In this document: positions 1 through 11,752 of the stretch, one piece after another
Position numbering within the stretch: the stretch's first letter is position 1
Layout: each line of letters opens with the position of its first letter
Notes under the pieces: model-generated
The model's database searches: none
Seen by the model: the letters and a program-made list of their open reading frames with translations, nothing else
Told to the model about the DNA's origin: nothing
Source: Anabas testudineus
Lineage: Eukaryota; Chordata; Actinopteri; Anabantiformes; Anabantidae
Assembly (NCBI RefSeq): GCF_900324465.2
Contig: NC_046623.1
Location: 10,693,721 to 10,757,720 of the forward strand
Direction of reading: 5' to 3'
Length of the DNA stretch: 64,000 nucleotides
Position numbers and translations under genes: made by a program

Positions 1-374
1 CTTGCACAAATATAACACTTCTGTCGAAAAAGGGGATTCTCAGTAAATTTGAAATTGAAACTCCATATTCAGTTTTACACAGGAAGAAGCACTGCTGACT
101 TCTTCTTATGCTTAAAAGGCACTGATCATTTAGCTTGTGGGAACTGTAGCTGTATATGAATAAAAAAAAGATAACGTCTAGAGTTATTTATAACCATTTG
201 CATATTGCTCTAGCTATTGCTTTTTGTCGTTGCAACCTGTTATGTTCTGCGCTGCACAATGTGTAGACAAAGTAAATGGCACTACAAGTAGGATTTTCCA
301 CTTAGATATCATTCCTGTTTAAATTTGGCACTGTGACTCTAACTGATGTGATGTGATTAATCGTTGTTCACCAG
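1..374 (+). other. rabgef1: rabgef1 intron (partial)
   Basis: AT-rich intronic sequence that ends in a pyrimidine-containing AG acceptor at 373-374, just before the first recognisable rabgef1 exon. I see no coding exon or repeat in it. The upstream part of the gene (zinc finger and ubiquitin-binding region) must lie outside the window. Confidence 0.8.
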
Positions 375-2038
375 GCTCTTTGGATTCCGTGGAGCAGGTG
401 ATGGATCAAGTGGAAAAGTATATCATGACTCGTCTGTATAAGAGCGTATTCTGTCCAGAAACCACTGATGATGAGAAGAAAGACTTGGCCACACAGAACA
501 GGATAAGGTGGGCCTTCATACATTCAAATCAAGCAGTGAATAATATGCAGTACACACATATATGCAGGCTGGATTTCGTTTAGTGGCTTTAGAAGCATTA
601 TGGTACAAAGCTTCTCTTTAATTTTGAACAGTCTGTTAAAGCTGTTTGAATGCCATTAGTCTGTTTGTGCAGTTGATTACACAATAGCCATATTTAGCAG
701 TGTTCTCTGTGTTTTTCTTACATGTGACTGCACAGTGGCAGCTGTTGACTGCATGTGTTTGTCACCTACGGGAGAACTGACTGTAACAAATGTGTTTGGT
801 TACATCACATCCAGAACCCCCCCAAAAAACTACTTACTCTTACGAACACACCTTTGATTCTCTGTGTTACAGGGCCTTACACTGGGTGACAATCCAGATG
901 CTGTGTGTGTCTATGGAGGAAGAAATCCCTGAAGTATCTGAGAATGTGGTCAACGCAATAACAGGTAAGACTGTGCTTGAACTTTTAGTGACTTCACTTC
1001 ATTGAAGTTTAACTGAGATTAAATTGTGTTATTATTTTCACAAGGGCAACTTGGGGTTTTATTCCACTAGAGAGACGTATTTTTTAATTTGTTTTCTCAT
1101 AGCTTTCTGTGATGTTTTGCTAGATATCATTGAGATGGATTCAAAGAGGGTTCCTCGAGACAAACTTGCGTGCATCACACGCTGCAGTAAACACATCTTC
1201 AGTGCCATCAGGATCACCAAGAAGGAGCCGGCTTCTGCAGACGACTTTCTCCCTGCGCTCATTTACATTGTACTCAAGGCTAACCCTCCACGACTTCAGT
1301 CCAACATCCAGTACATCACCCGTTTCTGCAATCCCAGCCGGCTGATGACTGGAGAGGACGGATACTACTTCACCAACCTGGTAAGTTCCAGCACCAACTG
1401 CTTTGTTGTTTGTTCAGTCATCATATCTGACCAAACCACGCTCAGTAACATTTTGAGTGTAAAGATTTGAATAACCAATGGTTATTATTTAGTCTTAAAG
1501 ATCATTTGTCAAATTAAAATATTTTAGAAAACCTTTCTGGGGAACTTTAGTTTAGTTTCAACCTTCACTTTCAATTCATGCGCTTCCTTTGTTTTGATTG
1601 TTATCTGTTTGTTTTTAGTGCTGTGCAGCGGCCTTCATCGAGAAGCTGGACGGCCAGTCTCTCAACCTTTCTCAAGAGGAATTTGAGCGCTACATGTCTG
1701 GACAAGCTTCACCGCGATTCAACAGCTCAGAGGGTGACTGGCCTCACACTGGCTCTGCACCTGGCATGGCTGCCACCAACCCTGTCCTGGCTCAGCTTAG
1801 TCAAAATCTGGAGCTGTTGTCAGGCCTCAGCAGCCGACAGGAGTCGCTGATGGAGGCTGCTCAGAGCCTGCAGGCAGACCTCCTGTCCTGGCCCGAGAGA
1901 GTTCACCGGGAGGTGCAAGACATCCTGGAAAAATACCCCCTGGAGGTTCTGTCGTGCACAGTTTCTGCCATTGATGCCAACAACATGGACAATGATAACC
2001 TGCCACCACCCCTCACGCCCCAGGTGTTTGCTGGGTAG
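375..2038 (+). CDS. rabgef1: rabgef1 (Rabex-5), Rab5 guanine nucleotide exchange factor, C-terminal exons
   Basis: Rabex-5 activates Rab5 on early endosomes through its VPS9 domain, working with rabaptin-5. Four coding exons are visible: 375-507, 873-964, 1124-1380 and 1619-2038, all with GT/AG borders and matching phases. They encode about 299 residues, roughly the C-terminal 60% of the usual ~490 aa protein. Recognisable stretches are [18 protein letters not shown], then the VPS9 core with [40 protein letters not shown] and YYFTNL, then a coiled-coil-like rabaptin-binding tail with [13 protein letters not shown]. The protein ends in [12 protein letters not shown], close to the human end (PQVYAG). 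The tail between these anchors has diverged from mammals. The N-terminal A20 zinc finger and MIU are outside the window. The gene runs towards kcnj6, tail to tail. The family call is very sure; the exon borders are inferred. Confidence 0.95.
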
Positions 2039-5000
2039 TGGAATCTATAAAGGGAGAAACAACATTTTAAACACAGCAACGGTACTCCTGCTTTGAAAAG
2101 TCGGCCTGATTTCTGTGTTTTGAGCTTGATGGTAACCTTCCACACGCACAAATCTCCTGCTGGAGTCTCATCTTGCTGAGCTACTTTTGCACCTTAAAGG
2201 CCTTCAGTAGTCCTTGTCCAAAACCACTCCCAATTTACTAAACAGTGTGCTGCATTTACAGGCCGCTACTTTATTGAGTGCGCAAATTAGTGTATATATT
2301 TTTACACAAGGTTATATATCAAAGTGTGTACACTATTATCTGCTCCCATAATGCAATGCTCAGCATTTTATAGATCAAATCAAATTACTGTTATAACAAA
2401 TTACAACAATTCTACTGTGTGCAATGTTACAACTAATGATTACTTTTATGATCCATCACTATGACATTTCTTTTATTAATTAAATGTTTGGTCTGTTGTC
2501 AGAACATCGAGAAGCACTCCAAAAACAATATTCACTTTATAGACTGAATGACAGTTTACATTAGAAAGAAAATCAGTTTATTTCAGTGGAAACACAGAAA
2601 CCATTTCCTTGTAGGCATAATCGTGCGTGATTATTTCTTGTCAATTTTGACTTTGGTGAACTTTGACATGCAAGTTCATGCTGCTGAGAAAACCATCTCG
2701 ACTGTGCTGACCTTTTCAAGGAACAGCTTTTCTGTGCACCTCTTTGTTATTGTGTATATGGGGCATTGCAACAGCTCTGTGTGGATGTCCCCGGTGCACT
2801 GAAGCAGAGATGCACCAGAAGTTCAAATTTGTTAAAGCTGTGCTGACTTTATGGCTTCAGCCAGTCGCTTTTTCTGACTTTGCCTTTGAAACTTTGAAAA
2901 TTCCCTAGATCGAGACAGACAAAGACAAAAAACACTGAGTCATTGAAATGTCATGACCAGCTACTAGAGTCACTTGCATTTAGCTAAGGTAGTGCTGTTT
3001 GGTGCAGTCCAAAATGGAGAAAGCTACAACTGGTGTGTTTAGTTAGACAGAACTCAATGGTACAAATACATCTCTTATGTATAAAGTGTAAACTAAGGCA
3101 CCATTAGCAATCTAGTTTCCACAGAAAGCTTTAATGAAACTGTAAAATCCTGTAGGGAGTGAACTGAAAGTTTATTGAGTAGTAGCAGCATTAAGTTGGT
3201 CCGAATCCGTTTCTTCCATATTAATGTTTGCAAGGTGCAAACATAATGTCATAATTCTATTTATTTAGATTTTTATGTCATTTGACAGTGTAGCTGCCAT
3301 TGCTCATTTTTTATAGTAGTTGTACTGTAGCAGTCTCACTTGTAGTAGCCACAGATTTTGGTGTGCCTGGCTTGGCATTAAATCTATAAGAACACTTTCT
3401 AGTGATGTGCTTCTGCTTGAGACGACTTGAGACGCAAAAATAATCACATTTCAGCTGTTTGTGTGTAACTGAAATCTAGCTGTAACTAATTTAGAGGAAA
3501 CCTACTCTAAACAACACAGTACTGTTTGTGCCTAATTTACTGTATGTTGACATACTTTCTGCATGTATGTCTCTCTGTTATATGAAAGCAATGAATAATG
3601 CATTGAAAACATTAAGTTTGTCTTTTAGTGATGTACTGTATCATATTAAGTGTAACATTTGGCAGGTGTTGAAATCCAGTGTAGCATGTTAGCTTGCTAC
3701 AGTTATCCTGTTGAGTCTAAAAGCCAACGTAGTCAACAACAGCTGCTTGATTAAGTTTTTAAATCTAAAATGAAATCATCATAAAAGCCAGTACAGTGTT
3801 ATTATATAATGAAACCACCCCGTGAAGAGTCACATTTTCTAAAAATAAAAAACTGTCATCTAAGTTGGTTTCTAAGTGAAATTGTTGGTTTTGGTCTGTG
3901 ACAGTAGTGAAACATAGAATAACATCAATCTCATCTGTCAAACATTTTCTGAAACAACTGTATCTCATGTAAAGTACATTTATAAAACTGAAATTAAGCT
4001 CAATAACAGTTCATTAAAAAGATAAGTCTCATGAAAAGTTAAAAAGAAATATCTCATGATATTCTGAATCTTAATAATTAAATTGATTTGATTTCATTAT
4101 TTTTGTAACATTGCTGTAACAAATTAATTAATAAATAAAGTGTTCATGGCGTAAATTTTTTAAAGCCTCCTTAATTTATCTTTACTTACTTTACTGTTTT
4201 ATTAGTGTTTAAATTCAACACCAGTGAAATCCGTAAACTGCATCTTTAAACCCACTTTGTGTATGTTTAAAGATGTCTCACTTTAGCTCCATCTGTTGTA
4301 TGAATCTGACTCAGTATTGGAGAGACCAGAGACCAAACTGGCTGAAAGCAACAGTCCACAAAAAAAAAAAAACACTGCAGTATTGGAAACATTTTCTTAT
4401 CTGCAGTACTAAAGTTTGGGCTGACTTAGTCCTTGTTATGGAAAGAAAAGTTAATTTTATAACATCAAATTGATCAGAAAAAGAGTGTAGGCATAATAAA
4501 ATTTATATTTTATATCCAAACATTTCAAAACACGAAAATAAGTTTTTCTCTTTTCCTTTCTCATTATAGGATATTTACTATTTTCAACAATAATCATATA
4601 GAGACTAAAGCCTGTTTATTGCCTGTACTCACCATAATATCTGTCAATCCTGGACCTGGTTTAGCTTATTTGTCTGTGCCATAGTCTTCCACTGTTCTCC
4701 AAAAACAAAAAGACTCAAGTGATTGTTCATAATGAAAATTGTGATTTTACCACATTTATGTTTTACTAGTGATGATTTTACTATTATAAGGTAAAAGGTC
4801 AGCTCATTTTAAAAGCACTAAAGTCGCATTTGTCATGGAAATTTTTGAAAATACAAAAAAATACAGAGAATGATCCACCTTTTCCTTTAATCATCTGATG
4901 ACATAAAACATATTGTTGACACTTTGGGAGATGTTGACGCCTAGTTTGGGAAAGATGAGGCTGAAGTAGCTGACTATATTTAAAACTAGTGCCACGTGTA

Positions 5001-6106
5001 GCAGCGACAACAGATGGATTACACATTGATGCACCAGTATTAATAATGTAATCATATATATTAAGTTTTGCTGATACTATATATTTTCTCAGGATTTCAA
5101 ATGAATGACTCCTGTTAATAAAGTATTTTTACACTGAGTTAATTTTACTTAAGTAAAGTATGTCAGTATCTCTTCCACCAGTAAAAAATATTTAAACATG
5201 ATCATAACATACAAACCAAAACAAATCTACATGCACAAAGAAAGAAAACGTCATAATATGCAATTTACTGTTTATTTAGTTTTGATACTGTTAGGTGACA
5301 TGTGAGGGATTTCTGGAGACTGAAATAGTAACTAACTTTCTCCAGCAGAGGCCTCCAATGTGCAAAAGTGACAAAATGCAGTTTTAAAGGGCCATTGTCT
5401 GAAGTCACTAAGCTTTAAACAGCAAGTCATGGCTTCTCGAGGAATTGTATTGTACTACCTTAAACAAACAAACATCATGGGGAAGAATTTATCATTGGTT
5501 TAAACTAGAGTTTGCATCCATTGAGACGTTTTTCTTACATTATCATCATACAGTATATACACAATACAAGATAAATTAACTGCAGATAGTGTTTATACAT
5601 GCTTATATATTTCTGAAAAACAAATAATGAAAGCTTTATACATACAGTAAGGCATAGAATATATACAGAACTAACCTAAAGTCATTAGTATCAAACATCT
5701 GTCAAATATTCACACTGCAACAAAACAAAGAATTCAAAACATTTTGTAGTATATACAAAAATACTTATGCAAATGCCCCTAAGAATATTTTAATAGAAAA
5801 AATAATAGGAATCTCATGAGGAGGACATCACATTATATTTGAAACATGCACTGGCCGCCAAGGGTTTTTCAGTTCAGCGATGTCTAGATGTTTAGTTGTG
5901 GTTTTTAGGGTAACTGTAAATCACTGAGAAAAAGCGGTTCTTGGTGCAGGGATACTTGGTCTACTGTGCTCATCGGTCCTTTTTAGGACCTCAAATTCTC
6001 ACCTGTGCTCTGAAAGCTCGTCTGGTCATCCCGAGTGGGAGACGCACAGAACAGTTCAGTAATCTCATACGGACCTTAAACGTCTTTCCCCCCTCCATCA
6101 CACTCG
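2039..6106. other. rabgef1 / kcnj6 convergent 3' region
   Basis: About 4 kb between two converging stop codons, AT-rich, with no convincing ORF. It should hold the rabgef1 3' UTR from the left and the kcnj6 3' UTR from the right. The clearest plus-strand AATAAA signals overlap at 4130-4139. ATTAAA variants lie near 2478 and 3379. TTTATT, a minus-strand poly(A) signal, occurs near 5270. I cannot tell which are used. Confidence 0.6.
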
Positions 6107-9100
6107 CTACACTTTGGACTCACTCTCTAAATTGGCGATGTCCCCGTTCCTCTCGGTCTGCTGGCTCTTCCCCTCATCGTCCGGGCTGGTCTTGGTCTCC
6201 TGACCCTCCTGCTCAGACTCTGGCAGCCCCTGCTGACTCAGCTTACTGGCCAGTGACCAGGTTAGGGGCAAGCGGGTGCGACTGGTCATGTCAGCAAGCT
6301 CTTTGGCACTGCAGGTGGGTGTGTTGGTTTCGTAGATGTCGTGGAAACTGTTGTAGTCCACCTCATAGAAGCCGTCCTCCAGTGTCAGGACAGGTGTGAA
6401 GCGGTAGCCCCACTTGATCTCGCTGCTGATGTATGAACTTCTTGCCTGGCAAGTCATACCTGGAGATGCATTAAGAATAAAAATATTATATAAAACAGTG
6501 GGTTGGTCAATTCATCCTAATTACTGTTTCAGTCTACCTCTTTGTACCCTACCTACCAAAGAGTAAACTGGCTCCACTAAAGGAACACTAAGTACACTGT
6601 TGTCACCAATTACTTTGGTACTGAAGGAAACTTAAGAAGATGTAAATTATCAGGCAGACTCTGCAGTTAGAAGGAGCATCTGTTTTCCTATGAGTGCTAA
6701 TTGTTTATTTGGACATTCGAGATAAATATATCCTCAGGGAGAACAAGTCATACTGAATCTAAATATAAATGGATCATCTGTGTGTGATTTGACTGAATTG
6801 CGCCTCATATAAAAAAATTCTTTTTGACGCTAATTGCAACAATTATTGATAATTGGTTGACAGTTGTTTCGAATTGCCTTGAAGAGATGCATCTGTCAAT
6901 CAGCGAGCAACACCATAGCAAATAAACTTTATGTTGTTTCCAGAAAACCAGGATCTATCCCAGTGTCCCTCTCCCTGCCCCACAATTTCCTTCAATAAAA
7001 ATATGATCAGCACATGAACATTTCGGGCCCATGTGTTTCCAAAATGGATGTCCCCACGTCAGCTGTTTGATAATTTGGTTTGTAAAACTCCAGAAAATAT
7101 CAATCACTATTACTAAAGTGACAAATCCAGTAGCTTGTTTTGTTTAATCAGCCACCTCCTAAACATATTAAATTAGAGCTAATCTAATACAAGGAACTGA
7201 TGTTGGAACCTGGAAATATTTTTGCATCAACTAACTCATTTTAGTTTTAGTTATTGAGGCCTGAATACAAACCTCAAATCTACACTTCAGTATAGTATTT
7301 GACTTTATATATATATATATTAGTGTGCACTGCACCACTGCTTTCTGACGCCATCTACTTCTCACTGTGCTCTTTGGCTCAGCTGTCTGCAGGGTCCTCT
7401 GTGAGCCTCCAGCAGCTGCTTCAAAACACGCCATGCAGGCATTATGTAATCGGTTCATTTTATTATGGCTAACAGTGAGACGAATGATCAAAAAGCAGTT
7501 TCAACAGATACCAGGCATCTCAACATATTAATATATGTTTTTATTTAGTTATTTTAGGATGAGGAGTAGAGTACTGGGTGAGCTACACTGTACACATACA
7601 GCATCGTAAAGTCTGCTCCTGTCATCACAGCTCAGGGCATTTTATGAACACTATGCAACACCAAGCCTTTACATGCTAAACGTTTTAATTAATGTTCATT
7701 TAACAAAGTACATTTACTGACAGTACTACCTGTATTTCAGATAAGCTTTCCATTCTATATTCGTCTAATCCACCATAGTACATTTCAGTGGGAAATTATA
7801 TATTTTTGCTGCACTATGGTTACATGTGAAAGACGTCACAGCAAAATTGTATGTCATTACCAATATAATGAAATCAGTTAATCATTGGTGTTTTATGTTG
7901 TCAATTTAACTAAAGAACACGGTGTATCATGCATCACTTATTATTCATAAATTACAGCTAGTATTTTCTTAGTGTCCCACAAAAAGAGAATATTCCCACA
8001 ATTAATTTAATGGGTAAAATAAATATTAACTTAACTTAGAGTGTTAGCTGTAATAAAATACTGGACAATATAGCCAATAAACAAAATCTCAACAACGTTA
8101 TTATAATTTACCCAGGAAACACAAATCTACGTAGCAAATTTTTGTTTGTCCAGACAGATTTCTTTAATCCACTAAATGTCAGGTGCAAAGAAAAGACCCA
8201 TCCATCCAAAGGACCATTCAAGTCACTAATATTCATCCTAACTAATAATAATAATGATTTCTGTCTGTGACTATAAATAGACTGTAAATAGACTCTAAAT
8301 GTTCTGTAACACACTGACTCTGTCTCAGTTTCACAGACAACTAACGTGTAAATTGCTAAATTTACACTGTAGGCCCAATTAAGGGTAGAAATCACAAATT
8401 CCTAATTAAAAATGACCATGTTCAACTTGTCTTCAACTGTCTGCACGAGAAACACAGCCCTTCTCATTCACTTGGGTTTGGTGTTATGCAGTAGGGAGAA
8501 GCCCCACATGACGTCACCTGAACAAAGCGTTGGCCAATCAGGTGCAGGAAAGCTGACATTCCAGCTGTTTAAACAGTTGCTGCCTTGGTAACTTTATGAT
8601 TAATGTGATAACTACAACAGAGTTATACAACCCTGTCTGCAAATATCACAAACCGCTGTGCTGTTTTCTGGCATCTAATTAACTTTGAACATGGTCATCT
8701 AATCCAGTTGGACCATGGTCCTCTGGTCCAAGTGGATTTCTAGTCTCATTTTATATTACATGCACCAACACACTGTTCACTGGAAATCAGATGTAGTAAT
8801 TAAGTATTTCATTTCATAAATGAACCTGACGACTCACCTGTGGCCTCGACCATCCCCTCCAGGATCACGACAATTTCCAACTCCTCCTTGGCCAGGTGGG
8901 CTTGTGAGATCTCCCAGAAGGGGCTGTTCTGATTTATCTCATGGCAGATGATGAGGGGCGACACTAGGAAAAGCCTGTCATCTCCTGTGTTGTAACCCAC
9001 ATTTATGTCCGTCTGATTTAAAGGGATGAACTCCCCTTCCTTGGTCTGCTTAGACTTGATAAGTTTGGCCCTGATTGAAGCCTCCACGATGTGCGAGTTT

Positions 9101-9735
9101 CTGAGGTCTCCAACTCTGAACATCAGGCACAGTCGTCCATCTCTCATCGAGATGACGGCATTGGTGGAAAACACTAGTGTCTCAGCTCGTTTCTTGGGCT
9201 GCGAGATCTTAACAAACATGCAACCCACCATGAAAGCATTCACGATAGATCCCAGCACTGACTGAACTAAAAGCAGAACTATCCCCTCGGGGCATTTGTC
9301 TGTGATAACTCTGTATCCATAACCAATGGTGGTCTCCGTCTCAATGGAGAACAGAAACGCTGATACAAACCCATTCAGGTTGTTGACACATGGAGTCCAC
9401 TGGTTGTCTGCTATATGGTCCAAATCACCTCGAACGTAAGCAATAAGCCACCACATGAAGCCAAAGAAGAGCCACGTGACTGTGTACACCAACACAAAGA
9501 TGAAGAGGTTGAACCTCCATTTGAGATCTACCAGCGTGGTGAAAATGTCTGTCAGATAGCGATATGTCTCTCGAACATTCCCGTGATGGACGTTGCACTT
9601 CCCGTCCTTCTGGACATACCGCTGGACCTTCTTTGACCTGTCTGTTTCTGCCAGCTGTTTAGGCAAGTCCTCACGGGCCTGCTTGGGCAACTTGGGCTGT
9701 CTGATGATGGCTGGGCTCTCCACATCCTGCTCCAT
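6107..9735 (-). CDS. kcnj6: kcnj6, G-protein-gated inward-rectifier K+ channel 2 (GIRK2/Kir3.2)
   Basis: Subunit of tetrameric neuronal and endocrine K+ channels opened by G-beta-gamma and PIP2. There are two coding exons on the minus strand: 9735-8838 and 6459-6107, joined through a 2.4 kb intron (GCCACAG|GTGAG donor, CTCCAG acceptor). With ATG at 9735 the product is 416 aa; human GIRK2 is 423. Visible parts are outer helix M1 ~74-99, the pore signature TIGYG at 136-140, inner helix M2 ~151-176, the PIP2-binding PKKR at 180-183, a full cytoplasmic domain, and a C-terminal ESKV class I PDZ ligand. KCNJ9 also ends in ESKV, but the N-terminal [13 protein letters not shown] and the tail [13 protein letters not shown] match KCNJ6. 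The frame stays open 5' of this ATG up to a splice acceptor near 9758, so a short upstream coding exon is possible. Confidence 0.95.
6460..8837 (-). other. kcnj6: kcnj6 intron between the two coding exons
   Basis: AT-rich intron sequence. A short (TA)n tract lies near 7305-7320. I see no other gene, no clear transposon and no conserved protein fragment. The short ORFs here (for example 7231-7491 and 8108-8395) are not recognisable. Confidence 0.75.
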
Positions 9736-9827
9736 GGGGTTTCTAGGTGGATTCAAGCCTATAAAAGAGGAAATTAGTAACTGTTAGGAGAGAGCTGGTG
9801 GTTTTTGCTCTGATTCAGTACAGTAGT

Positions 9828-9935
9828 GGTAAATTTATGAGGTATTTGTACTTTACCTGAATACATTAATTTATCATTTATCACAGGAAATACTGTACTT
9901 TCACTGTACAATAATCTGACAGTCCAGGAGAAACC
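9828..9935 (+). repeat. teleost interspersed repeat fragment ('tacttgtactt' type)
   Basis: The segment has the phrasing of a common teleost repeat: GTATTTGTACTTTACCTGAA, then a block with TACTGTACTTTCACTG, then ATCTGACAG. Similar segments lie at 29405-29640 and 49535-49680. I recognise the consensus from memory only and cannot name its class; it may be a short non-autonomous DNA element. Confidence 0.4.
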
Positions 9936-10627
9936 TAAAGCCTACCACCCAGGTCAGTTTAGTCCATACATGCTAAAACATTTCAGTGATGTTTTCAGAT
10001 GTACACGCTTTGAAGGCCATTTTGCAGAAACCTTTATAGAAGGAAAATGCTGATTTAGTTTGGACACAAGGCTGAAACAGAAAAAAAAGATGTTATTACA
10101 AATTGAATCTGCTTATTGTGGACGTCCTTTTGATTGAGTGGCAGCAACACAAACAAGACGTGCATGCTGATAATATCACAAACAATAGACCTCCTACTCT
10201 GCCATTATTTCCAGTATCACTACCATATGAGCTGAATTGAGTCCGGTGTGCACATTCACCAGTAGTACTAAATAGTTTCAGCATGAAACTGTACAGATAG
10301 AGTAAAGCAGAGGGAAAGCGTGTCACCACCCACACTGCCAAAAGAAAGCAACACTTTGTCACGGTAACTCTAGCAGTGTAGAGTGAGTGTGCGTTACACT
10401 GTATGAAGTTTGTAATATGTTGTGGGTGCTTGGGAGCTCCTCAGCACCTGCAGGGAAATCACACTGTGGGGTGACCACATCTGAAGAATAAGATAATAGT
10501 CCACAGAAGATAAATAGAAGATTAAAAACAGTTCAAAAGCAGTTTAAACTAAACCGTCAACTTTACATTACCACACTCTGAGGTTTCATACAGTGATGAC
10601 AAAGCCCACATTATTTTTAGTTTAATT

Positions 10628-10665
10628 AATTCAGTTCAATTCAATTTATTTATTTAGCACAAAAG
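10628..10665 (+). repeat. edge fragment of a teleost interspersed repeat (caattcaattta type)
   Basis: Begins with the AATTCAGTTCAATTCAATTT phrase typical of one end of an abundant teleost repeat whose longer copy is at 34337-34600. Only the end is recognisable here. Confidence 0.35.
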
Positions 10666-11529
10666 TGCACGTCTAAGAATAATGATCCTCTCTCTTTCAC
10701 CCTCTCCACTTCCTCACTCAATCAGCTGGCTGAGGGTGTTTCTTCCTATTAACCAGTCGGTTTCTGCCACGGTCTCTGTGAGCCAATCATCCCATGGCTG
10801 TCACATTTTAAATCCATTCCTGCCTCAGCTGTCAGCTGTCTATTTGATCAATACGACCCACCTAGAACCCATCCTCCACCAGTTTCCATCAGATCATCGT
10901 TCCTGAGGTCCTTTACCAGCTCATCAGACTCCTGCTTCATCCACATCTTCAGCCATTGCTTCTTCATCATCATCACACAGGTCCTACACTGATTCTTCAC
11001 CGGCTCAGACTCTTCCTCAGCCTGCATCTACCACATCCACATGTTCAACCATCCCTTCACATCACCACCACCAGTGTCTAGCCTCCATCAGGGGATATTC
11101 CATGTTAATAATCTGACTTCCCTTTTACATAAAGTGAAGTCTCCATAGAGTCTAATTGCTACTGGTCTCTAATCATATGTCTAATTGCTCTAATCACGGA
11201 AGTCTCTTCTCACGTCTCTTATGCACACTATGGTAATAAATTACATTTAAGCACTTTTGAATCTTTGTCTCTCTCCTGATTGAACTGCTGCTCTGTGACC
11301 TAACGAGTAGACAAGAAGTCTGACACACTCTGTCCAACAACTGGGCTTTGATCTGCTTTTAATGTTTCTGAGGCAGCACAAGCTTTCCTAATGGTTTCCT
11401 TTATACACTGGCCGTCGAAGACAAAGTCACCACCTTGATTTAGCTAACCAATGTGGCATTGAGTAGCTTCCTATTTGTTTGAAAACAACTTAGGAGTTAG
11501 CTGAAACTACTAAAGCCGAGTTAAGAACT

Positions 11530-11752
11530 GTCCAATGCATTAAAGAATCACATCTGGGATGTGCTGAAGAAGAGCACAGCAGTGCAACTCTCCTATCATC
11601 AAGATCTTAGTGAAAAATTAATGCAATGGAAAAAATATGACTTTGCAGAAGCTTATCAAAACGATGCCATGGTGAATGTGTGCCATAATCAAAGCTAGAG
11701 GCGGGCCAACAAATTATTAAAGTGTGCAACTTTTTTTTGTATGGGCAGTGTA
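11530..11752 (+). mobile_element. Tc1/mariner transposon relic, 3' end
   Basis: The plus strand reads a decayed Tc1-family transposase C-terminus: HIWDVLKKSTAVQLSYHQ followed by LSEKLMQWKK, then a stop. It is followed by a terminal-repeat-like end with a GTGCAAC-T(8) stretch and GGGCAGTGTA closing at a TA dinucleotide (11751-11752). No intact 5' half is visible, so this is a truncated copy, unable to move itself. Confidence 0.65.

Noticed and set aside
1059-1262. Minus-strand ORF overlapping a rabgef1 exon
   Set aside because: Shadow of the VPS9-encoding exon.
8838-9735. Identification as KCNJ9 (GIRK3), which also ends in ESKV
   Set aside because: The N-terminal QPKLPKQAR segment and the C-terminal TERNGD-ANLE segment are KCNJ6-specific.
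9735-9756. Start of kcnj6 at a TTG codon (MNPPRNP...)
   Set aside because: That start is a TTG just inside a splice acceptor, not a plausible vertebrate initiator. The first ATG of the exon (9735) fits the conserved MDQDVESP region, or an upstream exon supplies the start.
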